Assembly: GCA_021397845.1 (NCBI GenBank)
Contig: CM038053.1
Coordinates: forward strand, 142,180,541 to 142,244,540
Origin: Areca catechu
Lineage: Eukaryota > Streptophyta > Magnoliopsida > Arecales > Arecaceae
Length of the DNA: 64,000 bases
Reading direction: 5' to 3'
Part shown: positions 11,395-23,320 of the stretch, in pieces
How positions within the stretch are numbered: position 1 is the first letter of the stretch
How the letters are laid out: each line of letters begins with the position of its first letter
Made by a program: the position numbers and the translations under genes
The notes under the pieces: generated by a model
The model's database searches: none
Seen by the model: the letters and a program-made list of their open reading frames with translations, nothing else
Told to the model about the DNA's origin: nothing

Positions 11395-12852
11395 ATGACC
11401 ACTAGATTAGGAACCCAATATCAAGAGTCTAAACCCCAACTAAACCCAACTATGGATTTTAATTTTGAGGCCATGATGAAGGCCATGAGTGATCAGATTA
11501 TTTTCCAAATGACCCTCAAGCTTGACCAATCCAACACCCAGACCCAAAATCAACTTACCCAAGCTAATACCCAAACCCAAGCCCAGCTTGCCCAAATAGA
11601 TCGTAGGTTTGACCAATCTGATACTAAGATTGATCAAATGAACCAAATATTCAACCAAGTAGGAACCCTAGGCAAGACCCATAGTCAGAACCCTAGTATT
11701 AATCGGGAACCCCTTAGTCAACCAATCCCTGTAACCCCAGTTATTAGTCAATTTTTCTTTAGCCAAACCCCTCTTACTACCCCATTGGTTCACCAAGATA
11801 ACCTAGAAGAAGAAATATATGAGGCTGACCCAAGTTTAGTAGAGGAGTATGAAGATGATGAGTCTATTATAGATCTAGAGGAAGAAACATCTATAGAAGA
11901 CCCAGAAGTAGTTGACTATAACCAAACCCCAATAGAAACCAACCCAGAATTAGTTGAGTCTGAAGTCCAACCCAGTTCAACCATGAAGTCCAATCTAGAA
12001 ACCCTTAAGGCCCTAATTGAATAGTGGGCCTAGAAAAATACCCAATTCCAAACCCAGTTTACCCAATCCACCACCCAAACCAATAACCAAATAACCAATA
12101 GGTTAGACCAGGTAGAAACCAATCCAATAGAAACCCAGGTAGAAACTAATCCAGAGCTAGTTAAATCAATAGATACCCAGGTAGAAGACCACCCAATATT
12201 AGTTGACCATACCCAAATAATAGCCAATCTAGATTTAGCTAACCTTGACCATAATCAGTTAGTGGTTGACCCAAAGTTAGACAACCCAGATCACACCCAA
12301 GTTGCAATGGAAGAGCAATTAGAGGAGACTTTAGAAGAGGATCCAATTATAGAGCCCAGTCTTGAATTTCCTAAGCCAAAAGAGTTTATTGAGGACTTGG
12401 CTTATCTCACCCAGTACCCTCAAGATGAAGTCACTTCCTTGACCCCAATTGAAGATCTTTTTTCTGAAATTAGTGACCCATTTTTCCATAAGGCAGACCA
12501 AGTAGATAGACACCAATCCTTTAAGATCAACCATATTAGTTTAGAATTAATCCCTGACACCCCTTCTTATATCCTAGTCTGTCCAATTAACCCCGAACCC
12601 TTTTCTTACTTTCCACCCAACCAGACTAACCCTGAGCCCACCTCTTATTTTCTACCATTTCCGAAAACTTCTTCTATTTTCTATACTATTATGTTGCATT
12701 TTATAGGAGTTTGCATGTTTCATTCATTCATTATTCATGTCATGTTTGCATCTTACTTCTTGCATGCCCTTTGGCATTTAGTAAGTATACATAGTAAATT
12801 CTCCTGTGCATGTCATGCTAGGGTCAAACCTAAACAGTCTATAATCTGTTAG
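11395..12852 (+). pseudogene. long Gln/Thr- and Glu-rich ORF of G2, gag-linker derived
   Basis: Translation can start at 11395 (MTTRLGTQYQ) or 11452 (MDFNFEAMMKAMSDQ). An N-terminal coiled coil with repeated TQTQ.QL.Q units is followed by an acidic part (EEEIYEADPSLVEEYEDDES) homologous to the post-zinc-knuckle linker of G1, then repeats of ETNPELV/VDHTQ phrases. Only two stops interrupt it, both TAG, at about 12022-12035; the rest is open to 12850. There is no gag core and no zinc knuckle. The last 50 codons look hydrophobic but are probably 3' untranslated sequence. Such an ORF might supply an RNA-binding or assembly function in trans, but this is a guess; I do not recognise a named domain. 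Confidence 0.55.
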
Positions 12853-13039
12853 GTTTTGTCCCTTAGAGTCCAATAAAACATCCTTTGATAGGGATGTCTA
12901 GTCGAGTATATTAGATATTAGTTGAGTCCAATAAATGCACAACCAGAATTACATGTCTGTACCTACACTACCCTCTGCACAACATATGGAAATTAGTCAA
13001 AAGTTGAACATAACTAATGAACTAACTAACAACTTGGCT

Positions 13040-13400
13040 AATTTTCAAAAAAGAGATAAAGAATTTTGCAGGAGATTTTGTAGTTGTAAAGAATTTTCTG
13101 CTCGCGAAGCTGACTCATCCAAGATAATGAATATCTGTGGACCCCAATGCTTATGTGCATGAAATACTACCTGATTTAGGTATTAGCTCCACCTTCATCA
13201 TCTCAGATCTTATAGAGTCTAGGGAGCCAGCAATGATACCTAGCGAGCACCTTGAGCCTATTCCTTCCTTTGAGAGAGAACCCATCCCAAAGTATCCACC
13301 AACCAATTGGCCAAATAGTGAGGAAAAGATTGAGAGAATTCTAGATGATCAAGCCATATATACCCGAAATCGAGGCTATCTGAGGTATTTGGTCTGGTGG
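13040..13400 (+). pseudogene. integrase C-terminal tail relic (G2)
   Basis: In the frame KEFAGDFVVV then VDPNAYVHEILPDLGISS and FIISDLIESREPAM, this is the same integrase tail as at 2008-2400. The middle RPERFP...KLHAR part is scrambled. As in G1, it stands alone just before the hairpin and 3' LTR, with no integrase core upstream. Confidence 0.7.
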
Positions 13401-13500
13401 TAAGGTTGTCCAGAATCTGAGGACTCGTGAATCACCCGTGAGGATCTACAGTGCCTCAACCCAGACCTACTTGAGCACTATGAGAGCCAAGTTATCCCAC

Positions 13501-13517
13501 ACTCGATGGGGTCGAGT
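13501..13517 (+). promoter_or_regulatory. pre-PPT hairpin, G2 copy
   Basis: ACTCGATGGGGTCGAGT forms a perfect 6-bp stem with a 5-base loop, 20 bases before the 3' LTR. The purine tract GGGAGAAT follows at 13530-13537. Confidence 0.65.
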
Positions 13518-13537
13518 TCCTCCGACCCCGGGAGAAT

Positions 13538-15109
13538 TGGTGGGGGCACCAGGATCAGACACAGATTACTGGGCCCTATTTGGTTTACCTAGCCATGTGT
13601 CAAATTTTGTAATCAACTAGGATTGAGTCCTGTAATAAGTTGAGGTTAGTTGATTTGTCTCAACCCTGAACCTTAGTCCAGTTTTGAGTCCTGTACAGCA
13701 GCTATGAGTCTAGTATGAGCCCAATTTTTATACAAGAGAGGAGGTTACCCTATTTTAGAGTTTCACCAGGTCACATCCAAGAGTCAGAGGCCACTACATC
13801 AGCCCATTGGATTTTGTGTGACAACCTAGGATCCAAGATGCTTCTAGAAATCCTGATTCTTTCCAGATGTCCTCCAGATGCCCAGATTCCCTTCCAGATG
13901 TCAGAGCATATTCCTAGAATAGGGCATCCATGATTCCAGAGGTCCACCTGCATCCCAGTCCAAAGAAATCAAGCCCAGGTGCCAAGCCCAAGTCCTTAAG
14001 AAGCAAGATTTCAGGGAATATTCCTGCTACCAGGCTACCAGGCCACCCCAGCTTCCAGAGGCCCAAACCCATGCACCCAAGCCCCTTTGGGCCAGCCCCT
14101 TGCTGCTCCTAGAGGCCCAACATGCCCCCCTAGGCATCCTTGAAGTGTTGACCATGTCCAAAGAGGTTTGACCAAGTCCAAGTTGAAGAGAAGAAGGAGA
14201 AGACCAGTTTATTCCTAACCTAGTTGGGATTTCTAATCCTTTTAAACTTTGTAATTCTAACATAGCTAGGAAAGGACTTGTATTCCAATTTAGAAGAGGA
14301 CTTGTAATCCAAGTGTAACCATGGTTAGTGAGGGCATGGGAACTCTATAAATACCCCAACCCTTCCCCTCTTGTAAGCTTCTATTTTTTATGAATACAAC
14401 TTGCTGAAATTTTGAGTTATTGCCTTGTGTTGGTGTTTTGTTTTGGTTCTTTGGTTTATGTTTTTATACTTGGACGAATTTCTTGCTACTCTAGCATCCT
14501 TCCATGCCCTAAATCACTACCATCAAAGCCTTCACACATCCAAGGAGGAGTTCCCTAGGCCACTAAGCAAGGAGATCTTCAACAAGCTTCAAACAGCCCA
14601 ACTTCTAATCCATAACCTGATTTCTTCTAAACCTAGTTTCCTTTCTTTTTCTTACTTGCTATTTTGATTGACCCTTGACATTTTGCAAGATCTCCGAGGT
14701 GCTTCCCCTCCCCTAAGGAGGCCTTCTTTGCTGCCCGGATCGCCCAGATCAGCCATCAGATTTGAGGGAAACAAGGCTTCTTCTTCCAGGCTCCGATCAG
14801 AGTTGTGAGTGATCTCTTCTGCAATTGAATTTCAATCTCTAACTGGTAAGAAACCTTCCATTCTCTTATTATCTAATTTTGATGAAGATAAACTATCCTA
14901 AATCGAGAGTTTCTCAACTCTCAGGTCCTGGATATTTCATTGGATTGCATGAGTATGCCTGCGACCCGATGATTCTTTGCACTGCTAGTCTTTTCGCTAG
15001 TTCTTACTTTATTTTGGAAATCTAGCCTGAAAATAAAATTATAAAAATCATAAAAAAAATTTTACTATTTTTCATGCATGTTTAGCAATCTTAGAGTCGT
15101 CCCGCATCA
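13538..15109 (+). repeat. 3' LTR of G2
   Basis: Begins TGGTGGGGGCACCAGG after the purine tract and ends CCCGCATCA, followed by the target duplication TCTGA. It carries the TATA box at 14346-14353. Confidence 0.92.
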
Positions 15110-16150
15110 TCTGATGATGATGATCTAGAAAATGATGAGATCGCCCTAGTAATGAGAAAACTCAAAAGGTTTATGGACAGAAAAAGAACAAATAGATGGA
15201 GAAAGCAATTTAGAAGAGGAGAATTTGGAAAAGAAAGAGAAAATGACAAAGAAAAGGATAAGGACAAGGACAAAGATCAAATTCCAATCTGCTATGAGTG
15301 CAAGAAACCGGGATATATACATCCTGACTATCCAGAAGCTAAGAAAAAGATGATTAAAAGAAAGAAAAAGAAGCCAATGCTTGCAGCATGGAGTGATAGT
15401 GACAAATCTACATCAATAGAGGAAGATGAAGATACAACAAAAACTGCTCAGATCTGTCTATGGGTTTAGAGGATGAGGTAACTACTTCTGAACCTAATCT
15501 AAAATTTACTTATGATGAGCTTCAAAATACTTTCTATGAATTATTAGTAGAATACAAAAAAGCTGGTTTAAAAATAAAGAATTTAAAAAATAATTGTGAT
15601 ATGGTTGAAAAAGATAAAAATGAAATTTATGAAAGAAACAAGATTTTACAAAGAGAATTAAGTTTGATTTGTGAAAGACTTAAAACTACTCAATTTGAAA
15701 AAGAAAAACTTCTTGAAAAATACAAAAGTTTGTAAAATGAAAATACTGATTTGCAAAAGGAGGTTCAAAAGCTTAAACCATTGGTTAAAAAATTAACCTT
15801 AAGCTCTAACAAACTTGAACTGATTATAAAAGATCAAAGAGATACAAATAATAAGTTTGGACTTGGTTATAAAGGTTCAAATTCAAATAAATTTTCTGCA
15901 TCCACATCATATGCTCCTAAGTTCATTACATCAAAACAATATAGACCTAAATTTGCATCATCATATACTTTTTATTCAAAGCCAAAAATTTTATCTGCTA
16001 TGCTTATAATAATGTTAGTCACAAAGCATTTAAGTGTCATTTGAAATATAATGGTAAGAAGAAAATCAAGAAAATTTGGATTCCAAAAGGAACCAATTCT
16101 ACTAACTTGCAAGGATCCAAGAAAGCTTGGGTACCTAAATCTATTACCTA
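15110..16150 (+). pseudogene. copia A gag, C-terminal part, and coiled-coil linker
   Basis: Continuation of the gag frame from 8739 after removal of G2. An Asp-rich run and the basic segment MRKLKRFMDRKRTNRWRKQF lead to a damaged CCHC knuckle (15290-15333, CYECKKPGYIHPDY, with His and last Cys replaced by Tyr). A second frame from 15460 gives a long lysine/glutamate-rich coiled coil (DELQNTFYELLVEYKK... to about 15830), as found between gag and protease in SIRE-type copia elements. A stop at 15733 and further shifts break it. The knuckle would have bound the genomic RNA. Confidence 0.8.
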
Positions 16151-16470
16151 ATTATTTTGTAGGGATGTCTTGCAACCACAGATGTAAAGAAAAGATGGTA
16201 CCTTGATAGCGGCTGTTCAAGATACATGACGGGTGATATTGATCAATTCTTCATCGCAGAACAAAAGGATGGTGGCATGGTAACCTTTAGTGATAATTGC
16301 AAAGGAAGCATAATCGGTATTGGTAAAATAAAAATTACTTCTTCTACTTTTATTGAGAATGTGTTACTTGTAGAAAAATTAAAGCATAATCTTTTGAGCA
16401 TCAGTCAACTTTGTAATATTGGTTTTAATGTTTTCTTCAAGTTTTCAATGTGTAAGTAGTTAATCCTCTT
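16151..16470 (+). pseudogene. copia A protease
   Basis: Aspartic protease segment: WYLDSGCSRYMTGDIDQFF, with catalytic DSG at 16205-16213. The usual His of CSRHMTG is Tyr here. It is followed by GSIIGIGKIKI and VEKLKHNLLSISQLC, as in copia polyproteins. It would cleave the polyprotein during particle maturation. A TAG near 16458 ends the frame. Confidence 0.85.
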
Positions 16471-16519
16471 GACTCTAGTACAAAGTTCATTGGACATAGA
16501 CTTGGTAATATTTATGTAG

Positions 16520-17500
16520 TAGATCTCAATGATCTAGCTATGTCAAGCAATACAAGTCTTGTGGTAGTGAATGACAAGAGCAAGGAATCAAGTTTACTAT
16601 GTCATAGACGACTTGGACATACTAGTATGGATACTATTGCAAAACTTATTTCAAAAGATTTGGTTAAAGGTTTTCCAAAGCTCAAAGTAAATTTTGATTA
16701 TATCTGTGATGCATGTCAATTAGGAAAGCAAGTGAGGGAGAGTTTTAAATCCAAAAATATTGTTCTACTACTAGACCCTTAGAGCTATTTTACATGGACC
16801 TATTCGGACCTACTAGAATAACAAGCCTAGGTGGTATGAAATATGGCCTTGTGATTGTAGATGATTTTTCAAGATACACTTGGGTTTTATTTATTGCATA
16901 TAAAGATGAGACTTTTAAGTATTCAAAAAGTTTTACAAAAGAGTTTCAAACTTAAAAAATCTTTCTATTTTTTCTATTCACAATGATCATGGTACAGAAT
17001 TTGAAAATCAATATTTTGATCACTTTTGCACAAAGCACGATATTGATCACAACTTCTCAGCTCCTAGAACACCAAGCAAAATGGTGTTGTAGAGAGAAAG
17101 AATAGAACTTTAGAAGAAATGTCCAGAATAATGCTTTATGAAGGAAATCTTCCAAAATACTTTTGGACAGAAGGTGTAAATACCACTTGTTATATTTTGA
17201 ACAGAGTTTTAATTAGATCTATCATTAGAAAAACCCCCTATGAACTGTGGAACAATAGAAAGCCTAATATAAATTACTTTCATGTTTTCGACTGTAAATA
17301 TTTTGTTCTTAATAATGGTAAAGACAGTAGTGGTAAGTTTGATGCAAAATTCGATGAGACTATCTTTTTCGATTTTTTTTCAAATAGTAAAGCCTATCGA
17401 GTTTTCAATAAAAGAACTTTGACTGTGAAAGAATCAATATATGTGGTTTTCAATGAAACTAACATTACATCTTCTAGAAAAGAAGATTGAGCTGATGATG
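16520..17500 (+). pseudogene. copia A integrase
   Basis: The GAG-pre-integrase/zinc-binding part reads LLCHRRLGHTSMDTI ... ICDACQLGKQ (HHCC type). The catalytic core begins LELFYMDLFGPTRITSLGG and VIVDDFSRYTWV near 16780-16890. A frameshift near 16930-17000 scrambles the DHGTEFEN region and the third acidic residue region. The frame resumes at 17119 as MSRIMLYEGNLPKYFW...ETANT-like copia integrase tail and ends near 17490. The protein would insert cDNA; this copy cannot. Confidence 0.82.
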
Positions 17501-17571
17501 ATGCAGGTGCACTTGAACATGGACTGAAGGATTTCACTCTCAAAGACAAACAAGCAGGTGAACAACATGAA

Positions 17572-18830
17572 GTGGTAAGCAAAAATCATGATGATATATT
17601 TAAAAAATGGAGGTATGTACACTCACATCCTAAAGAACTTATTATAAGAGATCCATCTCAAGGTGTTAGAACTAAAGCTATACATAGGGATGCACATGAT
17701 TTAATTGCTTTTGTATCTCATGTAGAATCACACACTATAGAAAAAGCTGAAATCGATCCTAATTGGATGTTAGCTATGCATGATGAGTTAAACCAATTTA
17801 GGAGAAATAATGTCTGGATGCTTGTAGAAAGACCAAATGACTACCCTGTTATAGGCACTAGATGGGTTTATAGAAACAAACTAGATGAGCAAGGTAATGT
17901 AATTAGGAATAAGGCTAGACTGGTAGCTCAAGGTTACAATCAAGAAGAGGGAATAGATTTTGATGAGACCTATGCCCCAGTAGCTAGGCTAGAGGCTATT
18001 AGACTACTCTTGGCATATGCATATTTTATGAACTTTAAATTATTTCAAATAGATGTAAAGAGTACATTTCTAAATGGTTTTCTATCTGAAGAGATTTTTG
18101 TTGAATAACCACCTAGTTTTATTGATCACTCATTTCCAAATCATGTTTTTAAATTGAATAAAGCTTTATATGGTTTTAAACATGCACCTAGAGCCTGGTA
18201 TAATAGATTAAGTAAGTTTTTAATCAGAAATGATTTTATAAGAGGTAGTGTTGATACTATCCTATTTATTCAAAGAAAAGATAATGATATTTTAGTTGTT
18301 CAAATTTATGTTGATGATATAATATTTGGATCTATTGATGAATCTTTGTGTCAAGATTTTGCTAAGTTAATACAGGGTGAATTCGAGATGAGTTTAATGG
18401 GTGAGCTAAGCTACTTCCTCGGGCTTCAAATCAAACAATCAAAGGAAGGCATTCTAATCAACCAGGCCAAATATATTAAAGAGATCATCAAAAAGTTTGG
18501 CATGGAATCAAGTAAAGAAATTAGAACACTCATGAATCCTGCATACAGACTTGATAAAGATGTAAATGGCACAAATATTGATAAAAAATTATATAGAGGT
18601 ATAATCGATTCTTTACTTTATTTAATTGCTAGTAGACTTAATATTCTATTTAGTGTTTGTATGTGTGCACGTTTTCAATCTAATCCAAAAGAATCAGACA
18701 TCATTGCTGTTAAAAGAATCATTAAGTATCTTAAAGGTAGATGCAATTTAGGATCATGGTATTCTAAGCATTCATCTTTAAAATTAATTAGTTATTCTGA
18801 TGCTGATTATGGAGGTTGAGAGATTGATAG
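17572..18830 (+). pseudogene. copia A reverse transcriptase
   Basis: Two long open pieces (17572-18108 and 18154-18819) separated by a TAA in place of a Gln codon at about 18106. Motifs in order: [80 protein letters not shown], then the catalytic YVDD at 18307-18318, GELSYFLGLQIKQS and IDSLLYL. These define Ty1/copia RT. Apart from the nonsense codon the domain is well preserved. Confidence 0.9.
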
Positions 18831-19250
18831 AAAGAGTACAAGTGGCACTTGTCAATTTCTAGGTGTCAACTTGATTTCATGACATTGTCGTAAACAGAAC
18901 TCTGTAGCAGTATCTACTACTGAAGCAGAGTATGTGGCTGCGGGGAGCTATTATGCACAAGTGTTGTGGATCAAGCAACAGCTATAAGATTATGGTGTTA
19001 TCCAATCTAGAATTCCTATTAAATGTGACAATACTAGTGCTATTAATTTATCTAGAAATCTAATTCAGCATTCTAGAACTAAGCATATAGAAATTAAATA
19101 TCATTTCATTCATGATCATGTTTTGAATAATGTTGTAGAATTAGAATTTGTGCCTATAGAAGATTAACTTGCTGATATTTTTACCAAACCCTTTAGCCAA
19201 GATAGACTTGAAAAGATTAAAGGTGAATTAGGTCTATGTGACCCATATTG
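18770..19250 (+). pseudogene. copia A RNase H
   Basis: SYSDADYGG, then DRKSTSGTCQFLG, AVSTTEAEYVAAGS and ...KHIEIKYHFIHDHV, LADIFTKPFSQDRL are the standard copia RNase H landmarks. Stops occur after DYGG (18817) and in WHCRKQ-, QLEDYG- and EDQLADI-like places. The polyprotein ends at about 19250. It would remove the RNA template during cDNA synthesis. Confidence 0.85.
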
Positions 19251-19594
19251 AAAGTTTTGACCTAATTTTTCAAAAATGAGAAAAAATTATCTAGATATTT
19301 CAAAATTCTTTCTAGAGCTTATGACCACCTTCTCTAGTACTAAGGAACCCATAGAATTTTATTTTGCTATTTTTTGAGCTTTAACCTAGATTTATGCTCT
19401 AGCCAACTCAAGCACTCTACTGTTCTGTCGAGTCGACTCAAGAGTCGAGCCAATGATTTTTAAATAGGACATCATAGGTTTCAAATTTCTATTTCTTTCC
19501 GCCCTTCCTATTTTGCCTCAACCATTTCCTATTCCTAACCTAGGAAAAACATTAGAACTCCTCTAAATCCTTCCTAAACCCTAACCTAACCTAA

Positions 19595-21135
19595 ATGGCA
19601 CCTAAGAAATCCATAGGGAAAAAGCCAAGAAAGGTTGTGCAGTCCATGGCAGAGGAGAGAAGGACCAAAAGGAGGCTTGACACTTCAAATCCTGTAAATA
19701 AGCCACAGGAAGAACAAGAAGAAGCTCCGGAAGCTCCAAGATAGATTGTTTTGATGGGTAACAGGCAAGTTACATCTGGATGTTGTGTGGAATTTACATT
19801 TTTAAAACAAGAAAATCTGAAAATTGGAGATTGGCTTATAGCACAAGGATGGAAAGAGTTTTGCATGCTAAATCTACCCACATTTCCAAATTTGGTAAGA
19901 TAGTTCTTTGAAAACATGTCACTTGGTGCATTTTATACATAATCAATTGTGAAAGAGAAGCACATTGAAATAAATGAGCAAAAATTATCTGATATTCTTC
20001 AAATACCTAAGGAGAGAGCTTTTTGGTTTTGAAGGAAAAACAAAAGACCTTAAGGTTGATTCTTAAGAGGAATGATGTTACTGGTGTGGTACATGTCAGA
20101 GCGAACCAACTTTCATTGGAGATGAGGTTGATTCATAACATCATCAGTCGCATTTTTCTATCCAGGACTGGGAGATTTGATTGGGTGAGCAAGAGGGATA
20201 TGGTGTTTATGAGATGTTTAGTTGAGAGGGAGGCCCTCAACTTACCTTTTATTATGATATCCCAAATGAGGGAAGCTGCTCGTAGGGAACGAGCATGTCT
20301 TCCATATGGCATGGCTTTTACTTTGCTCTTTTAGAATGCTCGGGTTGATTTGTTTGGTGAGGATTCCTGAAGGTTGATGGTCACTGGATCAGGAAGAGTT
20401 CAGGACTTCCAGTGACACATTCAGATGAGAATTCAGGAGATGATGATCAGACAGGAAGGGACAAGATGCCGAGGCTGAGCCACATGCTGATGAGGCTGGA
20501 CTGTCTGAGCCAGCTCCTTCTACACCTCGATCACCTGTTAGAGGATCTACTACTATTGGTTCAGGTGATGATGGCAGACTACAACTGATATCAGATGAGA
20601 TCTCTACTCTTCAGAGAGGCAGATCAGAGATAGATGCCAAGATACTAGCACTTCAGACAGAGATGCATGATGGTTTTTAGGAGATTCTGTCTATTCTTCA
20701 GCAGATCAGAGCAGCCAGTCATTCTGCACCTCCTCCTTCGCAGGACCTGATATTGATAAAGATTGTGGATAGGGAGAGGCAGTACACTCTACTAATATTC
20801 CTATAACTGCTACTCCTGTTGAGCTTGGTACTGGTACTAAGGGTCCGAGTACTAATATTGGAGATACTCCGATGATAGAGATTTTGTCGACTACCAGCAC
20901 CCTTGCCTTATCTGTTGATTCTCCTTCTGCATGGCATACACCTATTATGATTTCTTTTGAGCCTCTAGCTAAAGTTAAATCTAGAACTTCTAAGACTTCA
21001 ACCCCTGTTAGGACTAGACTTAGAGACCTTAGATCTAGGTTCCCTAAATTCAAACCTACTCCTGGTATTTTAGAGGTTGGTTCTTCTTCTAGTGAAGAGG
21101 AACCTAGTGATGATGACCCTAGTCCATCATTTTAA
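19595..21135 (+). pseudogene. copia A extra ORF after RNase H (plant transposon protein-like)
   Basis: Starts at the ATG at 19595 (MAPKKSIGKKPRKVVQSM). It reads through KIGDWLIAQGWKEF, LPTFPNLVR.FFENMSLGAFYT, VKEKHIEINEQKLSDILQIP. This matches the style of the 'putative plant transposon protein' region that often sits downstream of pol in long plant copia elements. The C-terminal part is Ser/Thr/Pro-rich and ends LEVGSSSSEEEPSDDDPSPSF. Stops and shifts are scattered (near 19742, 19902, 20028). Homologous ORFs are in B (38370-40227) and C (28830-29995 plus 51648-52393). I see no signal peptide or membrane segment, so an envelope role is not supported. Confidence 0.65.
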
Positions 21136-21728
21136 TTTTTAGGACTTTATGTTTAGCATTTTCTGTTATTTGTTATACTACTTTTGATGTGCTATGGCAC
21201 TTTTGTATTGTATCACCTTTGTATTAACACTATATATATATATATCTTTTTTATGTTTCATCTGATGCATGTTCAAATGATTGTGACTAATTTAATTTGT
21301 GAATGAATGTTCTCTCTATTATATACTTTTGTGTTAATGACAAAAAGGGGGAGAAAGGAGAGAAGAGTGTGCATGAAAATGTGATCTTGGACAAATATGA
21401 AAAAGGGGACATAAATATGAAAAAATGAGTTAAGTGTAAAAATATAAAGAAAATATTGTTATATAAGTAAGGGGGAGCTTTTGTTAAGCTTTTATTAAAC
21501 TTACTTTAAATACAAGCTAATATTGTGAAGATTTGATATTTAGTGCTTGAATGATACAGATGATACACTATTTCAATACTATTCATTTCAACAATTTGAT
21601 ACTTGATCTAGTTTGATACACACTACTTTGAATATTCTTTAATACATGTGAATAGATACATAGTAATTGTGAAGTGTTTTAAATCCTATTCATTCCCAGT
21701 ATTTTGTCATCATCAAAAAGGGGGAGAT
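21136..21728 (+). other. 3' untranslated region and polypurine tract of copia A
   Basis: AT-rich non-coding stretch with several GGGGGAG patches. The polypurine tract AAAAAGGGGGAGATT at 21714-21728 directly precedes the 3' LTR and would prime plus-strand DNA synthesis. Confidence 0.75.
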
Positions 21729-23315
21729 TGTTGACCTCTGGAATAATTTTGATGATTACAAAACATTGGAGCATGTATGCATTACTAAGTCTTTCAATTA
21801 CTTAAGAAGTTTTGCAGAAAATTATTTATCTTTACATTAGTTGGTTTTCTAATTGGTTGAAAGGTATTCCAACATTGTATAGACTCTTGTACTTTAAATT
21901 ATAAATCCCTAATTTTTTATCTATATAATCTTGTAAAAGGGCTATAAAATTGTAAAAATAGGAGTGAGTAGATTAGTTCTTGTTGGAATCTTGATTTGAA
22001 GAATTTTGGAGAAGTTTGAAGCATAAAATGGAGTTTTTGTAAAAGCCGACTCATGGATCAAGAGCCGACTCCCATTCTGAAACAGCACAAAAAATCTTCA
22101 GAGTTTCAGTACCTCGAGCCGACTCAAGCTCCAAGAGCCGACTCAATGAAGAACCAATATTTTTGATGACTGAGACCTCGAGCTGACTCAAGCCCAGAAG
22201 AGCCGACTCGTCTAGAGTTAAGTTTGTTGGTGACTGTGACTTCGAGCCAACTCATGCAGAATTTGAATTTGCATTGACTGAAAGTTCGAGCTGACTCAAC
22301 CTATAAGAGCCGACTTGCACACAACTTTTATTTGGGTTTTCTGAGACTTCAAGCCAACTCATGGACCTCGAGCCAACTCGAGTGATGGATTTTTGCAGTC
22401 TAACGGCTAGTTGCAGAATTTCATTTTTGAACTCCAAAAATCCTCCAACGGCTCTATTTCGATTCCCTAGGCCCTACAATGGCTATTTTTGATGAAAGAC
22501 TATAAAGGGGAGTATTTATGAAGATTTAGATAATTTTTGAGGGATTATTCATTGATTATTCTTTGGAAGTTGAAAAGTTTTCAAGTCTTTCACCAACTCA
22601 CTTCAAGAGCATTCAAGATAGGATTCAAAGCTCCACCAACTATTCTTCATCATTGAATCCAACTTTTTGAAGAAGCAAAGAAGGAACTTGAAGAGCATTA
22701 AAGAGCATTCAAGGCTAGGCTTCACTTTGATCTTCATCGGCAACACTCAAACAAGTTTGGTTTGTTATAAAGTTGTATTTTACTTTTGATATATTTTGTT
22801 TTCTCTCTAAGAACAGTAAGGGGCTGTGTCTTAAGAGAGGGTTAAAGGTTTTTAGATGAGCCTTTTGAAAACCTAAGTTGGGTTATTGGTGATCCCGGTA
22901 TAAAACCAAGTTTGGATTTTCTTTGGTGAGCCCGGTTCTAAAAACTAAAGGGATTTAGGTTCTTGGTTAGCCTATGTTGAAACCAAGTGCGAGGGTTTTC
23001 TTTGGTGATCCCGGTAAAACCAAAGTGTATAGGTTTGGATTGTGAGCCTGTTAAAATAATCCAACTGTATTTCGGTTGCGGGATATATTGGAAATCCCAA
23101 GTGGTGCTTGGATAGTGGACATAGGAGTGGGTTGCTCCGAACCACTCTAAATTCCTTGTATTTGTGATTGTGCTTATTTAACTGTATTGCATTTATTTAC
23201 TTGCTTCCACATTGCATATTGCACCACAACACTAAAAGGATTTTAAATTGCACATACTTGTTAAAGTTTTTATAATCCCAATTCACCCCCCTCTTGGGAA
23301 GCCACCTGGACAACA
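21729..23315 (+). repeat. 3' LTR of copia A
   Basis: TGTTGACCTCTGG ... GGACAACA, 1587 bp, followed by CAATC. It is uninterrupted and shows the empty site (single CCTAC near 22482) of the solo LTR found in the 5' copy. TATA box at 22501-22507. GAGCCGACTC-like motifs cluster at 22040-22400. Confidence 0.92.
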
Positions 23316-23320
23316 CAATC

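Larger units (their letters stand above)
8740..15109 (+). mobile_element. complete pol-less Ty3/gypsy element G2
   Basis: LTRs of 1564 bp (8740-10303) and 1572 bp (13538-15109) start TGGTGGGGGCACCA and end CATCA. The 5-bp duplication TCTGA lies at 8735-8739 and 15110-15114, and excision restores the Asp-rich gag stretch of copia A. Between the LTRs are a primer-binding site, an untranslated leader, one long low-complexity ORF, a fragment of the integrase C-terminus, a hairpin and a purine tract. There is no protease, RT, RNase H or integrase core. The element must have moved with enzymes from a relative. The two LTRs are closely similar, so insertion is fairly recent compared with the other layers. 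Confidence 0.92.
4736..23315 (+). mobile_element. Ty1/copia element A with two nested insertions
   Basis: LTRs lie at 4736-7950 (interrupted) and 21729-23315, flanked by CAATC at 4731-4735 and 23316-23320. The first LTR base pair has mutated from TG to TA. The internal order is primer-binding site, gag, protease, integrase, reverse transcriptase, RNase H, an extra ORF and a polypurine tract, which is copia order. Removing G2 (8740-15109) and the solo LTR (5482-7107) leaves about 10.6 kb. The long size, the extra ORF after RNase H and the coiled-coil linker are typical of the SIRE/Maximus branch. All frames carry stops or shifts, so it is not autonomous now. Confidence 0.9.

Noticed and set aside
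12690..12850. Membrane segment at the end of the G2 ORF
   Set aside because: The hydrophobic run comes from T-rich CATTCATT-type sequence probably in the 3' untranslated part; G1 has no counterpart.
20706..21053. Minus-strand ORF of 115 codons in the copia A extra ORF
   Set aside because: It is the opposite strand of the Ser/Thr-rich coding region, with no homologue in B or C and no domain.
19595..21135. Envelope gene downstream of copia pol
   Set aside because: No signal peptide, no membrane segment and no coiled-coil fusion-like layout are visible; the conserved blocks fit the plant transposon protein region better.
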